A program made the translations under genes and the position numbers. The notes below the pieces were generated by a model, which was not told the DNA's origin, ran no database searches, and saw nothing but the letters and a program-made list of their open reading frames with translations. Positions 16,536 to 24,855 of a stretch of 34,172 bases of DNA are shown piece after piece (position 1 is the stretch's first letter; every line of letters starts with the position of its first letter). Location: assembly GCA_028293745.1 (NCBI GenBank), contig JAQGOF010000088.1:1-34172 (forward strand), read 5' to 3'. Origin of the DNA: Gammaproteobacteria bacterium. GTDB lineage: Bacteria; Pseudomonadota; Gammaproteobacteria; Steroidobacterales; Steroidobacteraceae.

Positions 16536-16859
16536 ATGCTCGTCGTGACTACTGAAAACGTTCCTGGTTATCGTGTGAAGGAAGTCAAAGGGCAGGTATT
16601 TGGCGTCGTGGTTCGCAGCCGCGGACTGGGTGGCAACATCATGGCGGGTCTGCGGTCCCTGGTCGGTGGCGAGATAACCGAATACACGCAGCTTCTCGAA
16701 GAGGCGCGGCGCCACGCCGTTGATCGCATGGTCAAGAACGCACGAGTGATGCAGGCAAACGCTATCGTGATGATGCGTTTCGACTCTTCGGAGATCGGTC
16801 AGACGATGAGCGAGATCGTGGCTTACGGCACAGCCGTTGTACTCGAACCGGTGAGCTGA
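16536..16859 (+). CDS. YbjQ/UPF0145 family protein
   Basis: This 107-residue protein matches the YbjQ family: VPGYRVKEVKGQVFGVVVRSRGLGGNI at the N-terminus, GLRSLVGGEITEYTQLLEEAR in the middle, and ANAIVMMRFDSSEI near the end. E. coli YbjQ is of equal length. The domain forms oligomeric rings and has been labelled heavy-metal-binding, but function is not established. The start has GAGG six nt ahead. It converges on the DNA ligase gene with a 78-bp gap, which contains a 12-bp palindrome (GCTGCGCGCAGC, 16864-16875) but no clear terminator. Confidence 0.85.
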   Translation: MLVVTTENVPGYRVKEVKGQVFGVVVRSRGLGGNIMAGLRSLVGGEITEYTQLLEEARRHAVDRMVKNARVMQANAIVMMRFDSSEIGQTMSEIVAYGTAVVLEPVS

Positions 16860-16937
16860 TCATGCTGCGCGCAGCGGTGTTGATCTTCGGGACGATCGCC
16901 AAAGCGGCGAACGTCGTTACAGGGAGATCGCCGGCGG

Positions 16938-17981
16938 TCAGGAGCGCCTCTGACTGACCCTCGCAGCGCGCTGCTTCAACTGCTCGAAGGTGCATTCCCG
17001 CGGCTTCTTGTCCGGGCGCCAGCGCAAGAGTGTCGTGCCGTGTCGAAAACGGTCATTCGTAATCTGATCGTAAATGACCTCAACGACGAGTTCCGGCTTC
17101 AGCGGCTCCCATTCCGACGAGCGGCCGTTGCTCCATCTGCTGGGACCCCCAGGAGCCTTGCCCGTAAAACCCGGAGGCTGGATCCTGCTCTGTAACTTGC
17201 GCGCCAGCGCGGCACCGTCGGCTCGAGGTATGGACGATGTAAACCCCACATGATCCAGCTTGCCCTCGCAGTTGTATAACCCGAGCAGCAGCGACCCCAC
17301 ATCACGGGTTCCGGTGCGATAGCGAAACCCACCAACGACACAGTCAGCCGTGCGCAGCTTCTTTACCTTGATCATCGCGCGCTCACCGCACCGATAACCT
17401 TCGTTCAGCCGCTTCCCAACCACACCGTCCAATGCGCCACCGCTTTCCTGCAGCCACCGCTCAGCCGTCTTCGCGCTGCGCGTATAGGGACTCAAACGCA
17501 GTCTCTTGATCCGCCCGCCGAAGCTCTCGAACAGCGCTTCCAGCGCCGGCCGTCGCTCGGTCAGAGGTTCCGCCAGCAGCGAGCGCCCTTGCGCATCCAT
17601 CAAACAGTCGAAAGCCACAAAGGTGGCGGGAGTCTCCGTGGCAAGCCTCTTCACGCGGGTTGCCGCGGGGTGCAGCCGCAGTTGGAGCGTGTCGAAGGAT
17701 GAGTTATCGCCCTCTGCGATGACCAGCTCCCCATCCAGTACGAAGCGCCCAACCGGCAGGGCCTGGAACATCTCGACAACTTCCGGAAAGTACCGGTTGA
17801 GATCTGTTCCGGATCTGCTGCGGATCTCGACGCAGACTTCCGCACGAAACACCAGGCTTCGGAAGCCATCCCATTTCGGCTCGAACTGCCACCCCGGCTG
17901 GTGCGGAATGGTCGCCACTGACTTCGCCTCCATCGTCTTCGTCGTCAGGGGCACCGCCAACTTCGGACACTTGCTAGCCAC
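16938..17981 (-). CDS. ATP-dependent DNA ligase, LigC type
   Basis: The 347-residue ligase contains the adenylation motif EPKWDGFR with nucleophile Lys36, further nucleotidyltransferase motifs FVLDGELVI, FVAFDCLM and DGVVGKRL, and the OB-fold end VEVIYDQITNDRFRHGTTLLRWRPDK. This matches the small LigC ligases, used in repair or gap filling alongside NAD-dependent LigA. No Ku, primase or nuclease gene is nearby. GTG 17981 is chosen because it overlaps the end of the upstream gene by 8 bp and the following PKLAVPLTTKTMEAKSV aligns with the usual LigC N-terminus. It is the last gene of the cyanophycin operon. Confidence 0.87.
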   Translation of the reverse strand: MASKCPKLAVPLTTKTMEAKSVATIPHQPGWQFEPKWDGFRSLVFRAEVCVEIRSRSGTDLNRYFPEVVEMFQALPVGRFVLDGELVIAEGDNSSFDTLQLRLHPAATRVKRLATETPATFVAFDCLMDAQGRSLLAEPLTERRPALEALFESFGGRIKRLRLSPYTRSAKTAERWLQESGGALDGVVGKRLNEGYRCGERAMIKVKKLRTADCVVGGFRYRTGTRDVGSLLLGLYNCEGKLDHVGFTSSIPRADGAALARKLQSRIQPPGFTGKAPGGPSRWSNGRSSEWEPLKPELVVEVIYDQITNDRFRHGTTLLRWRPDKKPRECTFEQLKQRAARVSQRRS

Positions 17982-19806
17982 CCGCCTCGCCTTCCAGCAA
18001 TGCCAACACTTCGGCGCGCGCGGCAGCCGAATGCACGAGTAGTGCAAGTACGTCCCCGGGTTGCGCCCACTCCAGGGCACACCGTGCGGCATCAACTTCG
18101 GTCATTTTTAGAGGCAGCGCCGACTCGGGCAACCCGGCACGCAGCAGAGCGGCGCGAATGATACGAGGTACCTCTCCCTGCTCCCGGCCGCGAAGCTGCC
18201 CGTCGTTTTCCTTTACAACGACGAGGTCCGGATGGAATTGCGCGGCGACCCGTGCCAGCTCCTCGATCTCCGCGTTGCGCCGATTGCCGGCATGCCCCAG
18301 AAGCAGGCCCATCCGCCCCACACCGCCCCGCAGATGTTCCGCAACACGCAGCAGCCCACGCAATCCATCGGCGTTATGAGCATAGTCAAGGACAACCCGC
18401 ACGCCCCCGATATCGAACCGCATCATTCGCCCGAGGTTGTCAGACGGCTTCGAACCGAAACGCGCGAAAACCGAAGCGACCACGGAAGCCGGTATTCCCA
18501 GCGCAACGGCGCCCAGCGCGGCGCCGGCGAGATTGGCGATGTTGTACACAGCGCTGCCATCGACAGTCAGCGGCATTGACGCGATTGAACCCAAGTCGTG
18601 CTCGAGACTATTGTGAAACAGGTACAATCGGTCATTGCGAACGCCGCACGTGGAGCCACCACGAGAACGATGCTCAACGAGAAATCCGTCGTCCGCATCC
18701 AGCGCGAACCATCCCAGGAACGGACAACGACCGTACCGCTCAACGAGCCCACCGACCTTGACACGGAGCAGGGAATCGTCGGCATTCAACACCAGCAAGC
18801 CGCCAGGACGTATGACTGAAGCGACCGAGAGCTTCACGTCGGCCAATCCATCGAGGTCGAAGATGCCATACTCCCCAAAGTGATCCGAACTCACATTGGT
18901 CACTAACGCAACCTGTGCCTCTGACACGGCGATTCCCCTGCGCAGAATCCCGCCGCGCGCCGTTTCGAGAATCGCCGCTTGCGCGCGCCGCTCCCGCAGT
19001 GCCATTCGCCCGCCCGCAGGTCCCGAATAATCCCCGGCATCAATGAGCTCGGCGTCGAAAGTTACGCCATCAGTCGAGCTGTAGGCGACGTGCCATCCAT
19101 GGGCACGCGAACAGGCGGCAAGAAGGCGCACGCTGGTCGTCTTCCCGTTGGATCCAGTTACAAGGGCAGTTGGAATGCCATGCAACGTAGTCCACGGGAC
19201 GTCACGTACCGCTGGCAGATCCTCCAACGGAAAATCGGCTCCGCCTGCACCGGTGCCGAGCGTCAGAAGCGTGTCATCAAGAACATACGGCAAGTCTCGC
19301 GCCTTTGCGGCCGCGATCAATGATTGCAGGCGCGGACGCTTCTCGGCGGCGGCGAGTCGCTCGAAGCGAGCAAACGCCGCGGACTCCTCCAACACCGGCG
19401 GAATCACAGAATGACGGTCGTCTGCATCCTCGAGTGCTGCCTGATGGAGCGCTTCCTGCAGGAAACCCCAGCGACCGGGATCGCGCTCCAACAGAGCGGA
19501 ACACAACGCCCATTCATTGACTTCCGTCGCCACAAACAGTTGATCACACGGTGCCGCGAATGCCAAAGACGAGGACGGGCGGGAGAGGTCGCGACTTCCG
19601 GGCCGGTGCACCCGCGCCACGGTATCCGAACGCTCCCAGCCCAGCCGTCCCCGAGCCCGCGCAACGCGGCTCCGCCACTCATCGAGCAGCCCATCATCAA
19701 CCACGTCGGCAACCACCTCGAGCACCGCACCGGTGGAGGCAAAAAACAGGTTAGCGCCGGTAAGGCGCCTCGAGTCTTCGAATGGCAGCGTAGTCGTGAC
19801 GCTCAA
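17974..19806 (-). CDS. Mur ligase family protein, cyanophycin-synthetase-like, without ATP-grasp domain
   Basis: The 610-residue protein has a Mur-type ligase domain: P-loop TGSNGKTTS (residues 217-225), the CphA-like AILETARGGILRRG, nucleotide-side VLDYAHN and GHAGNRRNAEIEELA. These mirror the last two domains of CphA1 (LETARGGLLRAG, FDYGHN, GPGDRRNEDL). The first 205 residues are not ATP-grasp and I do not recognise them. Half of the CphA1 chemistry is therefore missing: it could add one amino acid to a carboxylate but could not alternate Asp and Arg addition alone. It starts with TTG in a TTGA overlap with the cphA1 stop; GGAGG is only one base away, so reinitiation after cphA1 is likely. 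Confidence 0.82.
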   Translation of the reverse strand: MSVTTTLPFEDSRRLTGANLFFASTGAVLEVVADVVDDGLLDEWRSRVARARGRLGWERSDTVARVHRPGSRDLSRPSSSLAFAAPCDQLFVATEVNEWALCSALLERDPGRWGFLQEALHQAALEDADDRHSVIPPVLEESAAFARFERLAAAEKRPRLQSLIAAAKARDLPYVLDDTLLTLGTGAGGADFPLEDLPAVRDVPWTTLHGIPTALVTGSNGKTTSVRLLAACSRAHGWHVAYSSTDGVTFDAELIDAGDYSGPAGGRMALRERRAQAAILETARGGILRRGIAVSEAQVALVTNVSSDHFGEYGIFDLDGLADVKLSVASVIRPGGLLVLNADDSLLRVKVGGLVERYGRCPFLGWFALDADDGFLVEHRSRGGSTCGVRNDRLYLFHNSLEHDLGSIASMPLTVDGSAVYNIANLAGAALGAVALGIPASVVASVFARFGSKPSDNLGRMMRFDIGGVRVVLDYAHNADGLRGLLRVAEHLRGGVGRMGLLLGHAGNRRNAEIEELARVAAQFHPDLVVVKENDGQLRGREQGEVPRIIRAALLRAGLPESALPLKMTEVDAARCALEWAQPGDVLALLVHSAAARAEVLALLEGEAGG

Positions 19807-22625
19807 TCCTCCGCATCAGGTGCAACCCGCACACCACGCTCGTCTCGAATCAGCCCTTCGAGGTTGAACACGGTTGGCGGACCTTCGCCCACTAATGGAA
19901 CACCCTCGGCGATCTTGCGGATGATCTCCCGATCCAACGGTTTGAATGCCCGTTCGGCCGGTTGCGGCACCGCCACGCCTGCGGGTTTGAATTTGGTGAT
20001 CTGCTTCCATGAGCGCGCCAATGCGTCCGCGAAGATGAGCAGCAGATCGCCCGGCTGGCCCATATTCAGGGCGGCCGCGACGGCCTCCTGCTCATCGGGG
20101 ATGACGGAGATCGCATCCTCGCGAACGCCGGCGGCGCGCAGCGCTTGCGCCTGGATTCGGGGTACTTCATCCGTCGCCCGATCGCGCAGATTGTCGTCAC
20201 GGCGGCAGATGTAGTGATCGAAGCGACCCGCAACCGCGTTTGCAATAGCTACGAGATCTTCGTTCCGCCGGTCACCCGGACCGGCAAGCACTACGATACG
20301 CCGGCCTGTCACATCCAGGCGCTGAGCAAGGTCGGCCATGACCGCGACCGCATGGGCGTTGTGTCCATAGTCGAACAGCACCTTGAATGGGTGCTCGTTG
20401 AATACATTGAGCCGGCCCGGAGCCTGGAAGAACGTCGAGTCGAACGTGCGTAACCCTTGTCGGATGGCGTCGAGCTTGATCCCCAGAGAAAACGCCATTG
20501 CGGCTGCAAACATGGCGTTCTGAACGTTATGTGTTGCGCGGCCTTCGAGCGTCGCCGGAATCAGATGAGTCCAGAGCAGCGGGATGTGGCCACCGCGGTC
20601 GTATAGCGTGATCATCTGGCCATTCACACCCGCCTCTAGCGCACAAGCCCGGCCGCTCGCGCGGATGTGCTCGCGTACCAGTGTATGTTGCGGGTTCATC
20701 GTGACGTAGCAGATGTTCTTGGCGTCAGTATGCCCCGACATCTTGAGCACGTGCGGATCGTCTGCATTCAACACCGCGCAGTCAGTCGCAACCTCCACGA
20801 CAATGCGTTTGACTTCGGCGAGTTGCTCAAGCGTGTCGATGCCCTTCAGGCCCAGGTGGTCGGCCTGGACATTCAGCACGGCGCCGACGTTGACCTCTCT
20901 GACTCCCATGCCCGCGCGGAGCAATCCGCCACGGGCCGTTTCCAGCACTGCGATATCTATCTGCGGATCAGCAAGAACCATTCGTGCCGACACCGGGCCG
21001 GTCATATCGCCCTGCACGGTTCGCTGGCCGTCTATGTAGACGCCATCTGTGGTCGTCAGTCCCGGCGTATAGCCGGCCATCTTCGTCACATGAGCCAGCA
21101 TCCGCGCAGTCGTCGTTTTGCCGTTGGTGCCGGTGATCGCCGCAATGGGTACCCGCGAGTGCGAGCCCTGTGGAAATAACATGTCGATGACCGGTGCGGC
21201 GACATCGCGCGGCGTGCCTTCACTCGGCGCCACATGCATCCGGAATCCCGGCGCCGCATTGACTTCGCAGATCCCGCCACCAATCGCGCGATAGCTCTCA
21301 GTAATGTTCTTCGACAGAAAATCCACGCCGCCGACATCCAATCCAATCGCGCGCACAGCTCGTTCAGCCATCTCGCGATTGTCCGGATGAATTACGTCAG
21401 TGACATCGGTCGCTGTACCGCCGGTGGAGAGATTGGCGGTCGATCGCAGGTAGACGATCTTGCCTTTATCCGGCACAGACTCGGCTTGCAGACCGGCACG
21501 GTCCAACATCTTTTGCGCCTGCGCGTCGAGCTCGAGCCTCGTCAACACCTTCTCATGGCCGACGCCGCGGCGCGGATCCTGGTTCACAAGGTCAACGAGC
21601 TGCGCAATCGTGTGCTCGCCGTCACCCACGACGTGCCCGGGAGTCCGGCGGGTCGCGGCGACCAGCTCGCCCTGCACTACGAGGAGCCGGTGGTCATCCC
21701 CCTCGAGGAAAGTCTCCACGATCACCGAACGAGAATGCTCCCGTGCGACCAGGAACCCCTGCGTAACTTCCTCATCCGTCGTGAGCCGAATGGAGATTCC
21801 GCGGCCATGATTGCCGTTGTATGGCTTGGTCACCACGGGAAACCCGATACGGCGCGCGGCGCGCACCGCCGCAGCCTCGGTCTGCACGAGCTCCTGGGTC
21901 GGCACCGGCAGGCCGAGAGTGGCGAGGATCTTGTTGGTCTCCTCCTTGTCGCTGGCCAGCTCCACGGCGATATGGGGCGTCCTCCCTGTGACGGTCGCCT
22001 GGATACGCTGTTGGTATTTCCCGTGTCCGAGTTGGACTAACGACTGATCGTTGAGGCGCAGCCACGGGATTCCGCGGTTCTCGGCGGCCTTCACCAGGGA
22101 TGCGGTGGAGGGACCTAGCGCGCGACGCTGCGCGAAGCGGATGAACTCATCTCGCGCCTCGGGCCAGTTCCAATCTTCCGGTACCGCACCTGCCGGCCGG
22201 ATCTCCCCAGGCAGCAGGGAGGACAGCAGACGCAGGCCGAGCTCGCCGGCGGCGATTCCTTCATCACGCTGCGCATACTCGTAGACAACCGTGTAGACAC
22301 CCGGTCGCCCCGCGCCGCGGGTTTTCCCAAACGTGACTTCCTCACCAGCAATGTTCTGCAGCTCGATGGCCACATGCTCGAGCACGTGACCGAGCCATGT
22401 CCCCTCGTCCTCACGCATGCGGCGGAAAAACCCGCCAGGCTCGCCATACGAGCATCCGTGTTCGGCCAGACCCGGGAGGGCCAATGCGAGGGCATCGACA
22501 AATCCGCTACCCAGCCGGCCGGTGGGCCATTCCTCGAGTTCGCCGAGGTCCAGTTCCAGCCGGATGACGGGAAAGCGCGCGTGCAGCGACGGGCCAACGT
22601 AGACCGAACGATCCAGGATCCGCAT
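19803..22625 (-). CDS. cphA: Cyanophycin synthetase
   Basis: The 940-residue protein starts MRILDRSVYVGPSLHARFPV, diagnostic of CphA1. The N-terminal domain (1-160) is followed by an ATP-grasp domain (about 215-490, with GNHGRGI at 271-277 and GGICEVNAAPGFRMH at 449-464) and a Mur-ligase domain (P-loop GTNGKTTT at 499-506, later LETARGGLLRAG and FDYGHNAHA). The ATP-grasp part adds Asp to the backbone and the Mur part adds Arg to the Asp side chain, making the cytoplasmic storage polymer cyanophycin from Asp, Arg and ATP. The C-terminal extension (KPAGVAVPQPAER..., about 65 residues) is typical of non-cyanobacterial members. Its Shine-Dalgarno (GAGGAG, 5 nt before ATG) is part of the structured repeat. 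Confidence 0.96.
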   Translation of the reverse strand: MRILDRSVYVGPSLHARFPVIRLELDLGELEEWPTGRLGSGFVDALALALPGLAEHGCSYGEPGGFFRRMREDEGTWLGHVLEHVAIELQNIAGEEVTFGKTRGAGRPGVYTVVYEYAQRDEGIAAGELGLRLLSSLLPGEIRPAGAVPEDWNWPEARDEFIRFAQRRALGPSTASLVKAAENRGIPWLRLNDQSLVQLGHGKYQQRIQATVTGRTPHIAVELASDKEETNKILATLGLPVPTQELVQTEAAAVRAARRIGFPVVTKPYNGNHGRGISIRLTTDEEVTQGFLVAREHSRSVIVETFLEGDDHRLLVVQGELVAATRRTPGHVVGDGEHTIAQLVDLVNQDPRRGVGHEKVLTRLELDAQAQKMLDRAGLQAESVPDKGKIVYLRSTANLSTGGTATDVTDVIHPDNREMAERAVRAIGLDVGGVDFLSKNITESYRAIGGGICEVNAAPGFRMHVAPSEGTPRDVAAPVIDMLFPQGSHSRVPIAAITGTNGKTTTARMLAHVTKMAGYTPGLTTTDGVYIDGQRTVQGDMTGPVSARMVLADPQIDIAVLETARGGLLRAGMGVREVNVGAVLNVQADHLGLKGIDTLEQLAEVKRIVVEVATDCAVLNADDPHVLKMSGHTDAKNICYVTMNPQHTLVREHIRASGRACALEAGVNGQMITLYDRGGHIPLLWTHLIPATLEGRATHNVQNAMFAAAMAFSLGIKLDAIRQGLRTFDSTFFQAPGRLNVFNEHPFKVLFDYGHNAHAVAVMADLAQRLDVTGRRIVVLAGPGDRRNEDLVAIANAVAGRFDHYICRRDDNLRDRATDEVPRIQAQALRAAGVREDAISVIPDEQEAVAAALNMGQPGDLLLIFADALARSWKQITKFKPAGVAVPQPAERAFKPLDREIIRKIAEGVPLVGEGPPTVFNLEGLIRDERGVRVAPDAED

Positions 22626-22633
22626 CGGTTCTC

Positions 22634-22743
22634 CTCTTGCGCAGGCGTTCGCCTGCTCACCGTCGATCCGGGGCATCGCTCGCGCGCTGCCCGTGCAACG
22701 CATGCGTTGCACCCTCTTGCGCAGGCGTTCGCCTGCTCACCGT
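22634..22743 (-). repeat. Three-hairpin structured repeat element upstream of cphA, with extra terminal hairpin copy
   Basis: Read on the minus strand the order is hairpin H2 (22743-22714), H1 (22711-22694), Hm (22692-22671), H2 again (22663-22634). H1 is a perfect palindrome TGCAACGCATGCGTTGCA; Hm pairs GGGCA with TGCCC over a 12-nt loop; H2 pairs GCAGGCG with CGCCTGC over an AA loop. The two H2 copies are identical over 30 bp. The last copy runs into GCAAGAGGAG, the ribosome binding site of cphA. Together with the flanking bases it fills the 144-bp gap between cphB and cphA, the only long gap in the operon. A related H1-Hm-H2 unit occurs at 30517-30598. Confidence 0.85.
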
Positions 22744-22769
22744 GCTGCTGCCAGGAGGACCGAAAGCCC

Positions 22770-23609
22770 CTATTCCTTCGGTCGGATCAGCGCACCTGCC
22801 GCAGCGGTTCTTGTGTGCAAATTGAACGTAGCGCCTGCGACGAGGAAGTGCAACCGCAACCCGAGCATACAAACCGGCTGGCCGTCAGAAACAGCATCAA
22901 TGGAGGAGTAGCTGATATCCGACCCGTCAACAATCGTGATCGCGCCGCTGCCTTCCACCTCCAGCGTGTCGTCAGGCCCGATAAAGGCGGCCGTGTCCTC
23001 ATCCAGGCCAATGCCGATGGCAAACGGGTTGTAGGCCAGGGCGGTGCACAGGCGCCCGAGGCGGTCGCGCTGGCGGAAGTGCTGGTCAATGATGAAGCGA
23101 TTCGTGAGCCCGAGCCCCGGGGCGAGCTTTACGCTCCCGCCTATGGCCGATGAACCCTCGTCACCCGAGGCGATCATGTGCTCGCTCAGAATGCTGGCAC
23201 CCGCGCTCGTTCCGCCGACCGTGACCCCATTGGCATTGCGAGCTCGGATCAGCTTCGCGACGGGCGTGCCGCCCAGGAGTGTCGTGACTCGCAACTGATT
23301 GCCGCCCGTGAAGAAGATGCCGGTCGCCTCTTCAATGCGGCCCAGGCGGCCCGGCTCCTGGCAGTCACGACGGGTGTCGAAATCCATGACCGTGACACGG
23401 GCGGCACCGATCTCGCAGAACAGTTGCTCGTACCGCGACCCGGTCTCATGCATGCGGCTCGCTGTCGGGATCACAACAATGTCAGCAGCTGCACCGCCGC
23501 AGACGCGCACGAAGCGCTCGAGAATCCGGCGGTCATTTTCCTTGTTCTCGGCGCCGCCGATCGGAACGATCCAACCGCGCGCCCGACCCTCTGGCACCTT
23601 ACTTGGCAT
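22770..23609 (-). CDS. cphB: Cyanophycinase (serine peptidase S51)
   Basis: The 279-residue protein is of normal length for CphB. Ser135 in GGTSAG is the nucleophile, with His177 (DQHFRQRDR) and Glu204 (GLDEDTA); all three are offset by three residues from the triad I recall for Synechocystis CphB. No signal peptide is visible, so it acts in the cytoplasm on cyanophycin, releasing beta-Asp-Arg dipeptides. ATG 23609 overlaps the end of the upstream amidohydrolase gene by 11 bp. The unusual extra is not in the enzyme but in the 144-bp structured gap that separates it from cphA. Confidence 0.94.
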   Translation of the reverse strand: MPSKVPEGRARGWIVPIGGAENKENDRRILERFVRVCGGAAADIVVIPTASRMHETGSRYEQLFCEIGAARVTVMDFDTRRDCQEPGRLGRIEEATGIFFTGGNQLRVTTLLGGTPVAKLIRARNANGVTVGGTSAGASILSEHMIASGDEGSSAIGGSVKLAPGLGLTNRFIIDQHFRQRDRLGRLCTALAYNPFAIGIGLDEDTAAFIGPDDTLEVEGSGAITIVDGSDISYSSIDAVSDGQPVCMLGLRLHFLVAGATFNLHTRTAAAGALIRPKE

Positions 23610-24855
23610 ACACCATTCCGCCCTTCATCACGAAGCGAACGGCACGCACAGACTGAACATCTCGAATGGGATCACCCTCCACGGCAACCAGGTCGGCCAG
23701 CAACCCTGACCTGATAGTGCCAATCTGATCGCCCATGTGGAACGAGTGAGCATTACCCGAAGTGGCTGCTATCAGCACCTGGGCCGCAGACATACCCGCG
23801 GCCACCATCAATTCTATCTCACGCGCGTTCTGGCCGTGAGCAAACACGCCGACATCCCCTCCGACGCACATGGTCACGCCTGCAGCTCGGGCGATATCAA
23901 AAGCCTTACGCGCCTGGGCAACCGGGGGTGGCGCAGGATCGGCGCCGTTCCAGCCACGATATCGGGCAACCGCGTCGGATGCCGCGAGTGTCGGGCAATA
24001 AGTCACACCGTGCTCCCGCATCAGCTTGAAGACTTCCGGCGTGCCTTCGCCCCCGTGCTCGATGGAATCGACACCTGCCAGAATGGCCCTGCGCATGCCT
24101 TCCGCAGTGTTCGCATGAGCGGCCACAATGCGGCCTGCACTGTGCGCCGCCTCGACAGCAGCTCGCATTTCAGCCTCGCTGAATGTTGGCCGACTCGGCT
24201 CACCGGGGCGCCAATGATAGTCCGCATATAACTTGACCACGTCGGCGCCAGCGCCTATCTGACGCCGCACAGCCGCTACCAGGCTGGCGCCGTCCGCTTC
24301 TTCCGCGCCTTGCGGAATGACCAGGCCCGCCTCGAATCCCTTCGGTCCGTAGGCACCTGTTGCAACCAGCGCACGAGTCGCTACCAGCATCCGCGGCCCC
24401 GGAATAATACCCTGCTCAATGGCCTGCTTGAGACCGACATCGGCGTAACCTGCGCCCTCAGTGCCCAGGTCCCGGACCGTCGTGAAGCCCGCCATCAATG
24501 TTGCCTTCGCAGCCACTGTAGCTCTTGCAGTTCGAACAGCCAGCGGCTCGTGTAGCACCTGGTCGTCCCACGGTGTTTCGTTGTAGGGATGGAGGAACAG
24601 ATGGGAATGTCCTTCGATGAGGCCGGGCATCAGCGTATCGCCAGGTAACTCCACTACAGTTGCATCCGGTGGAGCGGCGATTGCGGGCCCGGCTGCCTCG
24701 ATCTTGTCGCCTCGAACGAGCACCGCCCATCCCTCGTGAGGCTTCGGATCAACTCCGTCGAAGACTCTCGCCGGTTTCAGAAGATAGGCCGGATCCGCCG
24801 CCGCCATGGCCGTGTAGAGAGTCACAACGAGAATGAAGGTGAGCCGCGCGATCAT
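23599..24855 (-). CDS. Secreted amidohydrolase in the cyanophycin operon, candidate dipeptidase
   Basis: The 418-residue protein has a signal peptide (MIARLTFILVVTLYTAMAAA) and a complete amidohydrolase metal site: His83 and His85 (GHSH), Lys208 (VVKLY), His247 (AHANT), His267 (SIEHG) and Asp334 (GGD). It is clearly a paralogue of the protein at 15011-16321, with shared FTTVRDLGTEGAGYADVG-like and IPGPRM segments. Some relatives hydrolyse dipeptides ending in Arg or Lys, so a role in splitting beta-Asp-Arg is attractive, but the signal peptide suggests export while cyanophycin is cytoplasmic. The start overlaps the acylase stop (ATGA) and the end overlaps cphB by 11 bp. Confidence 0.86.
   Translation of the reverse strand: MIARLTFILVVTLYTAMAAADPAYLLKPARVFDGVDPKPHEGWAVLVRGDKIEAAGPAIAAPPDATVVELPGDTLMPGLIEGHSHLFLHPYNETPWDDQVLHEPLAVRTARATVAAKATLMAGFTTVRDLGTEGAGYADVGLKQAIEQGIIPGPRMLVATRALVATGAYGPKGFEAGLVIPQGAEEADGASLVAAVRRQIGAGADVVKLYADYHWRPGEPSRPTFSEAEMRAAVEAAHSAGRIVAAHANTAEGMRRAILAGVDSIEHGGEGTPEVFKLMREHGVTYCPTLAASDAVARYRGWNGADPAPPPVAQARKAFDIARAAGVTMCVGGDVGVFAHGQNAREIELMVAAGMSAAQVLIAATSGNAHSFHMGDQIGTIRSGLLADLVAVEGDPIRDVQSVRAVRFVMKGGMVYAK

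Noticed and set aside
16862..16957. 31-codon frame after ybjQ
   Set aside because: No ribosome site, overlaps the end of the convergent ligase gene, and contains a palindrome more likely to act at the transcript ends.
21234..22040. 268-residue plus-strand frame
   Set aside because: Antisense to the ATP-grasp domain of cyanophycin synthetase, with no independent support.
22626..22769. cphB-cphA gap considered as an intrinsic terminator
   Set aside because: The hairpins are strong but none is followed by a T-run on the minus strand, and a cphA ribosome site follows directly.
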